DNA of 64,000 bases. Origin: SIG565 sp045590755 (GTDB lineage Bacteria > Bacillota > Clostridia > Oscillospirales > Acutalibacteraceae). A program made the position numbers and the translations under genes. A model generated the notes under the pieces. The model worked only from the letters and a program-made list of their open reading frames with translations, was not told the DNA's origin and did not search any database. The stretch is taken from the NCBI GenBank assembly GCA_045590755.1, contig JAZNRP010000026.1, positions 29,274-93,273 of the forward strand. Reading direction: 5' to 3'. Positions 8,120-16,513 of this stretch are shown here, piece by piece. Numbering within the stretch: the stretch's first letter is position 1; every line of letters starts with the position of its first letter.

Positions 8120-8554
8120 ATGACTATTTCCGAAAAAGTTGCTTACATTAAAGGTTTAGCCGAAGGAGTAAAGCTTGATACAAAAACCGACGAAGGAAAG
8201 ATAATTTCTGCAATTATTGAACTTTTAGGTGATATTTGCGATGAAATTGATGCGCTTGATGACGCACAAATTGAATTAGCAGAACAGCTTGATGCAGTTG
8301 ATGAAGACTTATCTGATGTTGAAGAGCTTATTTACGAAGATGATGAGTGTGGTTGCGGCTGCGACGATTATGAAGAAGACGACGAAGTTTACGAAGTTGT
8401 TTGTCCTAATTGTAATGACACTATTTACCTTGACGAAGAAATGCTTATGGACGGCCGCATAGATTGTCCTAACTGCGGAACAGACCTTGAGTTTGATTTC
8501 GATTGCGAGTGCGATTGTGAAGACTGTGACTGCGACTGCAATACAGAAGATTAA
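8120..8554 (+). CDS. CD1247-type acidic zinc-ribbon protein
   Basis: A 144-residue, strongly acidic protein matching the CD1247 N-terminal-domain family of Clostridia; role unknown. The N-terminus (about 1-60) is helical and likely coiled (VAYIKGLAEGVKLD..., EQLDAVDEDLSDVEELI). Then comes an acidic Cys patch (DECGCGCDD), a two-knuckle zinc ribbon (CPNCN ... CPNCG) and a tail in which Cys alternates with Asp/Glu (about 10 residues of DCD/CEC pattern). It sits 15 bases after efp and is probably co-transcribed with it. No DNA-binding motif is visible. Confidence 0.8.
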   Translation: MTISEKVAYIKGLAEGVKLDTKTDEGKIISAIIELLGDICDEIDALDDAQIELAEQLDAVDEDLSDVEELIYEDDECGCGCDDYEEDDEVYEVVCPNCNDTIYLDEEMLMDGRIDCPNCGTDLEFDFDCECDCEDCDCDCNTED

Positions 8555-8563
8555 TTTTAACCC

Positions 8564-8600
8564 AAAAGCCACACTTTACAATGTAGGGTGTGGCTTTTTT
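8564..8600 (+). terminator. Terminator of efp operon
   Basis: AAAAGCCACAC / GGTGTGGCTTTTTT hairpin with a 12-base loop and a T-tract. Confidence 0.88.
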
Positions 8601-8627
8601 GTCGTTTTCTAAAGGAAAGATTTTTTT

Positions 8628-9356
8628 ATGAATAAGCTTGAATATAAACTTGATTTCACAAAACAGGATGAAAAAACAGGCAACATACCTGTTATCGTTT
8701 TGGCTGCAGGTTCTTCTACCAGAATGAACGGGATTTCAAAGCAGTTTATTAATCTTTGCGGTATTCCAGCTATTGTACATACGCTTTCTGCGTTTGAAAA
8801 AGCGTCGGAGATTTCAAGAATTGTTTTGGTAACAAAGGAAGATTATGTGGCGGAGATGCAACAGTTAGCCGAAAAATTTATGATTACTAAGCTGACAGAT
8901 ATTGTTTCTGGCGGAGATTCAAGGCAGGAATCGGTTAAAAACGGTCTTGAGAAAATCAACGAAGATTATGTGTTAATACACGATGGCGCCCGTCCCTTAG
9001 TTTCTGAAGAAATTATTTCCCGTGTGTGTTCACAGCTGTCATCTGCTGATGGGGTTATTTGCGCTGTACCCGTAAAGGATACAATAAAAAAAGTAGATGA
9101 AAATGGTTATATAGTAAATACTGTTTCCAGAAAGGATTTGTTTGCCGCACAGACTCCGCAGGGTGTCAGAACAGAAAAATATAGAGAAATATTAAACTCT
9201 GCAGACTGTTCGTGTTTTACTGATGATGCTTCTCTTTTAGAAGCGGCAGATCTGTCGGTTAAGGTTGTTGCGGGGGATTACAGAAATATTAAAATCACCA
9301 CACAGGAAGATATAACGGCGGCAGAAGGCTATCTTGAAAAAAGGGGAAATGAATAA
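8628..9356 (+). CDS. ispD: 2-C-methyl-D-erythritol 4-phosphate cytidylyltransferase
   Basis: Third enzyme of the MEP isoprenoid pathway; makes CDP-methylerythritol from MEP and CTP. The 242 residues carry the nucleotidyltransferase loop VLAAGSSTRMNG followed by SKQFINLCGIP, then SGGDSRQESVKNGL, HDGARPLVSEEI and VPVKDTIK, all diagnostic. A short family-unusual N-terminal extension (about 20 residues) precedes the fold. It shares TAATG with ispF, the next pathway gene but one; ispE is separately encoded at 49760. Confidence 0.96.
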   Translation: MNKLEYKLDFTKQDEKTGNIPVIVLAAGSSTRMNGISKQFINLCGIPAIVHTLSAFEKASEISRIVLVTKEDYVAEMQQLAEKFMITKLTDIVSGGDSRQESVKNGLEKINEDYVLIHDGARPLVSEEIISRVCSQLSSADGVICAVPVKDTIKKVDENGYIVNTVSRKDLFAAQTPQGVRTEKYREILNSADCSCFTDDASLLEAADLSVKVVAGDYRNIKITTQEDITAAEGYLEKRGNE

Positions 9357-9823
9357 TGCGAATTGGTAATGGTTACGATGTTCATAGGCTTGTACCCGAT
9401 AGGGATTTGATAATCGGCGGCGTTAAAATTCCATATGAATTTGGTCTTAAAGGTCACTCGGATGCAGATGTATTGCTCCACGCTGTTACCGATGCGCTTT
9501 TAGGTGCCGCGGCTCTTGGTGATATTGGAAAACATTTTCCCGACACAAGTGAAGAATTTAAGGGCATTGATAGCAGAATTTTACTAAGAAAAGCGGTAGA
9601 ATTGTTATCTGATAACGGTTTTAGAATCGGTAACATTGACGCTACGATTATTGCGCAAAAACCAAAAATGGCAACCTATATTGAGCAGATGCGAAAGAAT
9701 ATTGCTGCTGACTGTAATATCGAAGTTTCTTGTGTTAATGTTAAAGCGACCACAGAAGAGGGCCTGGGCTTTACAGGTAGTGGAGAGGGTATTTCAGCAT
9801 CGGCTGTTTGTTTAATTCTTTAA
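9356..9823 (+). CDS. ispF: 2-C-methyl-D-erythritol 2,4-cyclodiphosphate synthase
   Basis: Cyclises CDP-ME 2-phosphate to MEcPP with release of CMP in the MEP pathway; works as a trimer with an active-site zinc. The 155 residues show the zinc ligands Asp8 and His10 in GYDVHRL and the His in HSDADVLLHAVTDALLG, followed by ALGDIGKHFPD, and the C-terminal KATTEEGLGFTGSGEGI. Translationally coupled to ispD. Length and motifs are complete. Confidence 0.97.
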   Translation: MRIGNGYDVHRLVPDRDLIIGGVKIPYEFGLKGHSDADVLLHAVTDALLGAAALGDIGKHFPDTSEEFKGIDSRILLRKAVELLSDNGFRIGNIDATIIAQKPKMATYIEQMRKNIAADCNIEVSCVNVKATTEEGLGFTGSGEGISASAVCLIL

Positions 9824-9871
9824 CAGAATTTTTATAACCTGCTTCGCATATATATTAGCGGAGTGATTAAT

Positions 9872-10300
9872 TTGAAATTATATTGTATCAGCATTAAAAG
9901 TCGTGGTGCGGTATCGGTATTTTTAGCCCTTTTGACATTACTACTTGTAACGCTCGAGGTTATTAATATCAATTCAAGTGCGACAAATTCAGTACTGACT
10001 AATGAAGATAGAGTTTCTGCTATTAGTATGTACGGCTATGATGTTTCGCCTGATGTGGTGGAAGTAAAAGAGATTGTTATACCCGAAAAGTTTAACGATG
10101 TATATGAAAATTACAATGAAATTCAAATTAAGGGCGGCTTTAATCTGAAAAATTATTCAGGAGAGAAGGTAACACTTTACAAATATCAGTTACGGGATTC
10201 TGCTAACGCAGAGTTTGTAAATTTAATAATATGTGATGGTGTTATAATTGGCGGAGATGTTTCTTCTGCGCGAATTGACGGCGATATGAAGCCACTTTAA
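9872..10300 (+). CDS. DUF4830-like membrane-anchored protein
   Basis: A protein of about 142 residues with one N-terminal membrane segment (VSVFLALLTLLLVTLEV) and an extracytoplasmic domain whose pattern (EIVIPEKFNDVYENYNEIQ, then GFNLKNYSGEKVTLYKYQL, then a VIIGGDV ending) matches my recollection of DUF4830, a small domain found in Clostridia; function unknown. GCGGAG at 9858 favours TTG 9872 over GTG 9863, which would overlap the ribosome site. It lies between ispF and an rsuA-type gene with short gaps, probably one transcript. Confidence 0.65.
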   Translation: MKLYCISIKSRGAVSVFLALLTLLLVTLEVININSSATNSVLTNEDRVSAISMYGYDVSPDVVEVKEIVIPEKFNDVYENYNEIQIKGGFNLKNYSGEKVTLYKYQLRDSANAEFVNLIICDGVIIGGDVSSARIDGDMKPL

Positions 10301-10326
10301 CGGAAAACAAATACGGGGGAAGCTTT

Positions 10327-11043
10327 TTGAAAAAGATTAGGCTAGATAAGTTTTTATCTGATAACACAAAATATACCAGAAGCGAAATAAAAAAACTGAT
10401 TAAGGCAGGCAGGGTGACGGTTGATAGTAATACTGTCACAAAAAGCGATTTTTCATTTATTCCCGATAAAGCTATAGTTACATTAAACGGGGAAAATATT
10501 GCTTATAAAAAGTTTGTTTATTTAATGCTTAACAAGCCGAGCGGTATTTTATCTGCATCAAGCGATAAAAACCGTAAAACTGTTGTTGATTTGCTGGATG
10601 ATAATTATCGGCATTATTCGCTATTTCCTGTGGGCCGTTTGGACAAGGATACAACCGGGCTTTTGCTTTTAACAAATGACGGAGATTTTGCCCACAAAAT
10701 TATTTCACCAAAATACAACATTGAAAAGTCATATATTGCTTCTGTTGATGATGCTATAAACCCTGATGTCCCGGAAAAATTTAAAAAAGGTATAATACTT
10801 ACTGACGGAACTGTTTGTAAAAGTGCTGTTCTAAACATTTGTGGGGAAAACACAGTGCGTATTGTTTTAACAGAAGGCAAATACCATCAGATTAAGCGTA
10901 TGCTTGGTGTTGTAGGGCTTGGTGTTGTGAGCTTACACCGCGAAAGAATTGGAGGGCTTACCTTGCCCAAAAACCTTGAAATAGGGGATTTTTGCGAGAT
11001 TTCTGTTAATGATTTATTCACATTTTTTCCTGAAATTTTTTAG
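10327..11043 (+). CDS. rsuA: Pseudouridine synthase, RsuA family
   Basis: Makes pseudouridine in rRNA, most likely position 516 of 16S rRNA. The 238 residues have an N-terminal S4 RNA-binding domain (KIRLDKFLSDNTKYTRSEIK), then the catalytic region FPVGRLDKDTTGLLLLTNDG with the nucleophilic Asp, and the C-terminal EGKYHQIKRMLGVVG. The TTG start at 10327 follows GGGGGA. A second, RluB-like member is at 62385; the overall pattern here (YRHYSLFPVG, single S4) fits RsuA better. Target assignment is by family only. Confidence 0.88.
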   Translation: MKKIRLDKFLSDNTKYTRSEIKKLIKAGRVTVDSNTVTKSDFSFIPDKAIVTLNGENIAYKKFVYLMLNKPSGILSASSDKNRKTVVDLLDDNYRHYSLFPVGRLDKDTTGLLLLTNDGDFAHKIISPKYNIEKSYIASVDDAINPDVPEKFKKGIILTDGTVCKSAVLNICGENTVRIVLTEGKYHQIKRMLGVVGLGVVSLHRERIGGLTLPKNLEIGDFCEISVNDLFTFFPEIF

Positions 11044-11124
11044 GAATAAAAAATTTTGTTTATAATAGACAATTATTTTTTTGAAAACTTGGTTATTTTA
11101 AGTGTAGTTTTTTAAGAAAATAGT

Positions 11125-11133
11125 TGTTATAAT
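11125..11133 (+). promoter_or_regulatory. Extended -10 promoter of the sugar ATPase gene
   Basis: TGT directly before TATAAT (11128-11133) makes an extended -10; the -35 region (TAGTTT) is poor. The start codon is 44 bases further on. Weak -35 with extended -10 is common at activator-controlled promoters. Confidence 0.5.
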
Positions 11134-11176
11134 AATTAATGCTTAATTTTGTAAAATAAATAGGAGGTCTATTTTC

Positions 11177-12319
11177 ATGGCAAGTTTATCACTTCGCAAC
11201 GTTTATAAAAAGTACCCCGGCGGCGTTGTCGCCGTATCTGATTTCAATCTTGAAATCAAGGATAAAGAGTTTATTATTCTTGTTGGTCCTTCAGGTTGCG
11301 GTAAATCCACAACATTACGTATGGTCGCCGGCCTTGAAGAAATTTCTGATGGTGAGGTTTACATTGGTGACCGTTTGGTTAACGATGTTGCTCCTAAGGA
11401 TAGAGATATTGCAATGGTTTTCCAGAACTATGCTCTTTATCCTCATATGACTGTTTTTGATAACATGGCTTTCGGTCTTAAGCTTCGCAAGGTTTCTAAG
11501 GACGAAATCAAGCGTCGTGTTGAAGAAGCAGCCCGTATTCTTGATATTGAACATCTTCTCGAACGCAAACCCAAGGCTTTGTCCGGTGGTCAGCGTCAGC
11601 GTGTTGCGCTTGGTCGTGCTATCGTTCGTGAACCTAAGGTATTCCTTCTTGACGAACCGCTTTCTAACTTGGATGCTAAGCTTCGTGCACAAATGCGTAC
11701 CGAAATTTCTAAGCTCCATCAGCGTCTTGGTACAACATTTATTTATGTTACACATGACCAGACAGAAGCTATGACAATGGGTACCCGTATCGTTGTTATG
11801 AAGAACGGTTTCATTCAGCAGGTTGATACACCGCAGCAGCTTTATCTCAAACCCTGTAATCTCTTCGTTGCAGGATTTATCGGTTCTCCGCAGATGAACT
11901 TTATTGAGTGTAAGCTTCTCGAAGAAAACGGTGCTTTCTATCTTGAATATGGTTCTGAAGATACCAAAACCCGTGCAGGTGTTAAGTTCAAGATTAAATT
12001 ACCTGAATCAAAGAATGAAAATGATTGCTTAAAGGAATATGTTGGCAAAGAAGTAATTATGGGTATCCGTCCTGAGCATGTTCATAACGAACCCGAAATT
12101 ATTGCCGCTAATCCCGATAGCCTTGTTGAAGCTAATGTAGAAGTTACCGAGCTTATGGGTGCTGAAACATACCTTTATATGAATTCTGAAGGTCAGGACA
12201 TCAACGCTCGCGTTGCTCCGTCAAACACTGCGCGTCCCGGTGACAGAATTAAAATCGCTATTGAAGCTGATAATATTCACTTGTTTGACAAGGATACAGA
12301 GCTTACAATTACAAACTAA
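11177..12319 (+). CDS. ugpC: Sugar ABC transporter ATP-binding protein, UgpC/MsmK type
   Basis: ATPase of CUT1-type carbohydrate importers (MalK/MsmK/UgpC group). The 380 residues have Walker A GPSGCGKST (37-45), Q-loop FQNYALYPHMTV, signature LSGGQRQRVALGRA, Walker B VFLLDEPLSNLDA and switch THDQTEAM, then a C-terminal TOBE/regulatory domain with GIRPEHV. There is no binding protein or permease beside it, so it probably energises several sugar transporters encoded elsewhere, as MsmK does. Codon choice is that of a highly expressed gene. GGAGGT precedes the ATG; a terminator follows. Confidence 0.93.
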   Translation: MASLSLRNVYKKYPGGVVAVSDFNLEIKDKEFIILVGPSGCGKSTTLRMVAGLEEISDGEVYIGDRLVNDVAPKDRDIAMVFQNYALYPHMTVFDNMAFGLKLRKVSKDEIKRRVEEAARILDIEHLLERKPKALSGGQRQRVALGRAIVREPKVFLLDEPLSNLDAKLRAQMRTEISKLHQRLGTTFIYVTHDQTEAMTMGTRIVVMKNGFIQQVDTPQQLYLKPCNLFVAGFIGSPQMNFIECKLLEENGAFYLEYGSEDTKTRAGVKFKIKLPESKNENDCLKEYVGKEVIMGIRPEHVHNEPEIIAANPDSLVEANVEVTELMGAETYLYMNSEGQDINARVAPSNTARPGDRIKIAIEADNIHLFDKDTELTITN

Positions 12320-12334
12320 TACGCGAATATTTGA

Positions 12335-12362
12335 ACCACCCGTGAAAACGGGTGGTTTTTTG
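12335..12362 (+). terminator. Terminator of the sugar ATPase gene
   Basis: ACCACCCGT / ACGGGTGGT with a GAAA-type loop, then TTTTTTG. Confidence 0.92.
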
Positions 12363-12394
12363 TAATTAATTTGTAACATTTTTGTAAATAACTC

Positions 12395-12423
12395 TTGAAA
12401 AAGATATAAAAAAAGTGTACAAT
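12395..12423 (+). promoter_or_regulatory. Promoter of the CdaR-like regulator
   Basis: TTGAAA (12395-12400), 17-base spacer, TACAAT (12418-12423). Confidence 0.65.
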
Positions 12424-12480
12424 ATATACATAAATTATATTTTGGGTTTTTATTGCGTTTTTACTAAGGAGGAGTTAATT

Positions 12481-13566
12481 TTGGCTAACAGATTATTTCA
12501 GAGCGTAATTAATCAAATGCGAGATACGGTTGAAAATACAATTGGTGTTTTGGATGGCAATTTTAATATTATTGCTTGTAGTGAATTGGAAAAAATCGGT
12601 GAAGTATTTGCCGATGTTTCGGAAAAGGATTCTATTGGTGACGGTTTTGCAATAATTAACGAGCATACCGTTAAGGCAATTGGCTCTAACGAGGTTGGCG
12701 AGTTTTTTGTTTTTGTTTCAGGTGTTGATGCAATTTCTGAAAAATATTGCTCAATACTTTCTGTATCATTTACAAACATTAAATTCTATTATGATGAAAA
12801 GTACGACCGTCGCAATTTTGTTAAAAATATAATATTAGATAATATTTTACCCGGAGATATCTACCTGAAGGCGAGAGAACTGTGCTTTAACAGCGATGTT
12901 TCGCGCTGTGTAATCTTTATTCGTCTGCTTGATGAAAATGATGTCTCTGTTTTTGATGTTGTGCAGAATTTATTCCCTGATAAGAGTAAGGATTTCGTTA
13001 TCAGTATTAACGAAACCGATGTAGCACTTGTAAAGGAAGTAAAAAACAACATTTCTTCAAAGGATATTGAGAATCTGGCATCATCAATTGCCGATACACT
13101 TTCGGGAGAATTTTATTGTCATGTTGTCATCGGTATAGGCTCAACGGTTGAGAATTTGCGTGATTTAGCAAAATCCTTTAAGGAAGCACAGGCGGCGCTT
13201 GAAGTTGGTAAGGTGTTTGATACCGATAAGACTATTGTAAGCTACGATAACCTGGGTATTGCAAGACTTATTTATCAGTTACCTACGACGCTTTGCGAAA
13301 CATATTTACGCGAAGTATTCAAGCGTGGCTCTATTGAAAGTCTAGACCGTGAAACATTATTTACTATTCAAAAATTCTTTGAGAACAATCTTAATGTTTC
13401 TGAAACCTCAAGAAAGCTTTTTGTACATAGAAACACACTTGTGTACAGACTGGAAAAGATTAAGAAGATTACAGGACTTGATTTAAGAGAATTTGACCAC
13501 GCGATTATCTTCAAAATTGCTCTTATGGTAAATAAATACTTAAAAGCCAATCCTATCAAGTATTAA
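12481..13566 (+). CDS. CdaR/PucR-like transcriptional regulator
   Basis: About 361 residues. The middle has the degenerate GGDEF-like region of CdaR regulators (VIGIGSTVENLRDLAKSFKE), and the C-terminus is a PucR-type helix-turn-helix (TIQKFFENNLNVSETSRKLF, then HRNTLVYRLEKIKKITGLDL). The N-terminus is an uncharacterised sensory region. The TTG at 12481, preceded by AAGGAGGAG, is the likely start. Beside the orphan sugar ATPase, it plausibly controls carbohydrate uptake, but no operator or ligand is visible. It has its own promoter and may read into ftsEX, 22 bases downstream. Confidence 0.8.
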   Translation: MANRLFQSVINQMRDTVENTIGVLDGNFNIIACSELEKIGEVFADVSEKDSIGDGFAIINEHTVKAIGSNEVGEFFVFVSGVDAISEKYCSILSVSFTNIKFYYDEKYDRRNFVKNIILDNILPGDIYLKARELCFNSDVSRCVIFIRLLDENDVSVFDVVQNLFPDKSKDFVISINETDVALVKEVKNNISSKDIENLASSIADTLSGEFYCHVVIGIGSTVENLRDLAKSFKEAQAALEVGKVFDTDKTIVSYDNLGIARLIYQLPTTLCETYLREVFKRGSIESLDRETLFTIQKFFENNLNVSETSRKLFVHRNTLVYRLEKIKKITGLDLREFDHAIIFKIALMVNKYLKANPIKY

Positions 13567-13588
13567 TTGAAAGCGGGAAAATAAAACA

Positions 13589-14290
13589 ATGGATTTCGAA
13601 AAAATAGAGAAACCGATAATAGAATTTAACGGTGTTTCTAAAACCTATATCGGCGGCACTCATGCGCTAACTGATGTTAATATTAAAATTAATCGCGGTG
13701 AGTTCGTGTTTGTTGTCGGCTCGTCGGGCGCAGGTAAAAGTACCTTTATGAAACTAATTATGCGCGAAGAGAAGGCCAATACGGGCACCATTATGGTAAA
13801 CGGCTTTAATCTTACAAAAATGCGCAGAAAAAATGTGCCCCACCTTCGTAGAACTATGGGAATTGTTTTTCAGGATTTCAGAATTATTCCTACAATGAAT
13901 GTGTTTGATAATGTCGCTTTTGCAATGCATGTTGTCGGCGCATCAAACAAACAAATCCGTAAAGAAGTTTCCAAGGCACTTAGCCTTGTGGGACTTGGTC
14001 ATAAAGCTCGTTCAATGCCCAATCAGTTATCGGGCGGTGAGCAACAGCGTGTAGGCTTAGCCCGTGCGCTCGTTAACAATCCTGATTTAATTATTGCGGA
14101 CGAGCCAACAGGAAATGTGGACCCAAATATGTCTTATGAAATAGTATCATTGCTTAATGCGATTAATCAGAAGGGCACCACTATACTTATGGTAACACAC
14201 GACCACAATCTTGTGCGAGATTTCCAGCACCGTGTCATTATGCTTGATGGCGGTAAGATTGTTGCCGATAACGCGGGAGGTCTGGAATAA
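13589..14290 (+). CDS. ftsE: Cell division ATP-binding protein FtsE
   Basis: ATPase of the FtsEX complex, which transmits ATP-driven conformational change across the membrane to a murein hydrolase at the division site. The 233 residues have Walker A GSSGAGKST (44-52), FQDFRIIPTMNVFDNVAFAM (the FtsE-typical Q-loop region), LSGGEQQRVGLARA and LIIADEPTGNVDP. The stop overlaps the ftsX start as TAATG. The peptidase at 15314 is probably the partner. Confidence 0.97.
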   Translation: MDFEKIEKPIIEFNGVSKTYIGGTHALTDVNIKINRGEFVFVVGSSGAGKSTFMKLIMREEKANTGTIMVNGFNLTKMRRKNVPHLRRTMGIVFQDFRIIPTMNVFDNVAFAMHVVGASNKQIRKEVSKALSLVGLGHKARSMPNQLSGGEQQRVGLARALVNNPDLIIADEPTGNVDPNMSYEIVSLLNAINQKGTTILMVTHDHNLVRDFQHRVIMLDGGKIVADNAGGLE

Positions 14291-15300
14291 TGAAATTACA
14301 CAGTATGAAATATCTCGCAGGCGAAGGCTGTAAGAATGTATGGGTTAACCGTTTAATGACCATTGCATCGGTCGGTGTTTTAACCGCCTGTATGGTTTTA
14401 ATCGGACTTGCACTTCTTATTTCAATGAATGTTGATAAAATTATTGGAAATCTTGAGCAACAGAATGTTGTTATGGCTTATTTCAATGACAAAAACTCGG
14501 TACTTTATGGCGATGCAGACCCCATTTTAGCTGAAGGTGAAGAGTTTGATGTTGAAACGATTACTGACTCACATTATCTGATTCATAATGAAGAAGAAGC
14601 AAGGGCAGTTTGCAAAGAAATTGAAAAATTAGATAATGTGGCTTCTGTTGAATTTATTTCAAAAGAAGAAGCTTTGGAAACCGTTAAGAAAACAATGCTT
14701 GAAGGACAGGACGAATACTTTGAGTTTTTGGATGAAGAAAACGGAAATCCGCTTTCTGACGGTGCACGAATTCACCTTAATGATATGGCTTCCTTTGATG
14801 AAACAGTTTTAAAAATCAAGGGCGTTAAGGGTGTTAACAGTATACAGTCTCAAAGTGATATGGCAGAAAGGATTAATTCTATAAAGAATGGTATCGGCGT
14901 TGCAGGTGCCTGGATTATCGGTATTTTGCTTGTAATATCACTTGTAATTGTATCTAATACAATACGCGTTACTATGTATAACCGAAAGCTTGAAATCAGT
15001 ATTATGAAGGCGGTTGGAGCTACCGATTCCTTTATTAGAATACCATTTGTAGTTGAAGGTATTTTAATAGGATTAATTTCGGCAGTCTTTTCTGAAGGTG
15101 TGGTATATTTCTGCTACCGTGTTGCAACCGAAACTATGATTTCTTCACTTGATAAAAATCAGATTATACCGTTTGAATCAGCGGCGCTTATGCTTCTCTG
15201 TGTATTTGCAGCAATCGGCGTATTCGCAGGCATTTTCGGTAGTGTGGTTATGATTAGTAAGTATCTTAGAAAAGAAGGCAGTGAATTTTCCGCCATCTGA
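14290..15300 (+). CDS. ftsX: Cell division protein FtsX
   Basis: Membrane partner of FtsE. It has one membrane segment near residue 30 (VGVLTACMVLIGLALLI), a large extracytoplasmic loop (about 50-190) and three further segments (AWIIGILLVISLVIV, IPFVVEGILIGLISA, LMLLCVFAAIGVFAGIFG), the FtsX fold. At 336 residues it is longer than many homologues; the extra length is an acidic stretch in the first part of the external loop. That loop is the usual docking site for the hydrolase encoded next. The C-terminus ends near the ribosome site of the M23 gene. Confidence 0.95.
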   Translation: MKLHSMKYLAGEGCKNVWVNRLMTIASVGVLTACMVLIGLALLISMNVDKIIGNLEQQNVVMAYFNDKNSVLYGDADPILAEGEEFDVETITDSHYLIHNEEEARAVCKEIEKLDNVASVEFISKEEALETVKKTMLEGQDEYFEFLDEENGNPLSDGARIHLNDMASFDETVLKIKGVKGVNSIQSQSDMAERINSIKNGIGVAGAWIIGILLVISLVIVSNTIRVTMYNRKLEISIMKAVGATDSFIRIPFVVEGILIGLISAVFSEGVVYFCYRVATETMISSLDKNQIIPFESAALMLLCVFAAIGVFAGIFGSVVMISKYLRKEGSEFSAI

Positions 15301-15313
15301 TAAGGAGAATTTT

Positions 15314-16513
15314 ATGAAAAAAGCTTTTAAAAAGGCTCTTTTGGTGTTCTTAGTATTTGTGTTTATGTTTTGTTCTTTTTCTGCGGCAACGGTTATACCC
15401 GCAAAAGCCGATACCAAGAGTGACGCATTAGCTCAGCTTGAAGAAAACAAAAAAAGAGAAGAAGAATTAAATGCGCAGATTGCGGCCGCAAAAAAAGATA
15501 AAAGCAAACAAACAGAACTAAAAAGACTTTTGGATGAGAAAATCCGTAATTATCAAAAGAAAATAGATATTTGTAATAATTTAATTGCAACATATAAGGC
15601 GGAAATAGCCGCTAGTGAAAAGAAAATTGAAGAAGCAAATAAGGCGATAGAAGATACCAAACAGCAGTTCAGACAACGACTTCGTTCGCTTAATAACAGT
15701 AACACCAATAATTCATTACAGGTATTACTTGGGGCTGAGTCCTTTTCCGACTTTTTAATACGCATTGAATTAACCAAGTGTATTTCTGCACAAGATAACG
15801 CTTTAATTGATAGCTTGGTGGAATCAATCGCGTCAATTAATCAGGAGATTGAAGAAAACAAGAAGCGTCAGGCAGAACAAGCGGAATTAATTAAGGATTT
15901 GAAGGCCGACAAGGCTGAACAAGACAAGTTAGTAGATGAAGTTAATGATGTAATTAAGTCTATTAATGCCGATATTAATGATGCACAAACAGAAATTGAA
16001 GCGTTAGAAGAGCAAAACGCTTATCTTAATTCGCTTCTTTACGGCGGTGATGTTGACGCTGTGTTTGACGGAAAGTTTATCTGGCCTGTACCGGGACATT
16101 ACTATATTTCTTCGCCTTGGAATTGCGGCTGTAGTACCCACAAGGGCAACCATAAAGGTATAGATATCGCAGGCGGTAATATCAGAGGTAAGCCGATTAT
16201 TGCGGCGGCATCCGGTCAAGTAACAAAGTTCAGTAATGACTGCACACACGACTATAAAAAGTATTCAAGCTGTGGTTGCGGTAACGGTTTTGGTAACCAT
16301 GTACGCTTGTCACACGGTTATTATAAGGGTGACTCATACCTTACAATTTACGGTCACATGAAGGAAGTTGTATCGGGTATGTATATAAATAAGTATTATA
16401 ATAGGGGTCAGGTTATAGGCTATGTTGGCACAACAGGCTTTTCTGCAGGTAACCATCTGCACTTCGCGGTAAGTGTTAACAGTGTTTATAAAAATCCAAG
16501 TAACTATCTATAA
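15314..16513 (+). CDS. EnvC/PcsB-like coiled-coil M23 metallopeptidase
   Basis: Secreted murein hydrolase or hydrolase activator, 399 residues. A signal peptide is cleaved after about residue 32 (IPAKA|D). Two long coiled coils follow (about 35-120 and 175-240, rich in EEN/KKK/AEQ), then an M23 peptidase domain (about 255-399). M23 ligands are visible: His280 and Asp284 in NHKGIDIAG, His348 in YGHM, and HLH at 381-383, so it may be catalytically active, unlike E. coli EnvC. The domain carries five cysteines (271, 273, 310, 320, 322) in insertions. ATG 15314 follows AAGGAG; a GTG at 15281 lies inside ftsX. Coupled by TAATG to vanZ. Confidence 0.9.
   Translation: MKKAFKKALLVFLVFVFMFCSFSAATVIPAKADTKSDALAQLEENKKREEELNAQIAAAKKDKSKQTELKRLLDEKIRNYQKKIDICNNLIATYKAEIAASEKKIEEANKAIEDTKQQFRQRLRSLNNSNTNNSLQVLLGAESFSDFLIRIELTKCISAQDNALIDSLVESIASINQEIEENKKRQAEQAELIKDLKADKAEQDKLVDEVNDVIKSINADINDAQTEIEALEEQNAYLNSLLYGGDVDAVFDGKFIWPVPGHYYISSPWNCGCSTHKGNHKGIDIAGGNIRGKPIIAAASGQVTKFSNDCTHDYKKYSSCGCGNGFGNHVRLSHGYYKGDSYLTIYGHMKEVVSGMYINKYYNRGQVIGYVGTTGFSAGNHLHFAVSVNSVYKNPSNYL

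Noticed and set aside
11044..11176. Riboswitch before the sugar ATPase gene
   Set aside because: The leader is AT-rich with no conserved aptamer-like core.
11315..11755. 146-residue minus-strand frame inside the sugar ATPase gene
   Set aside because: Overlaps conserved ABC motifs on the other strand; no start signal.
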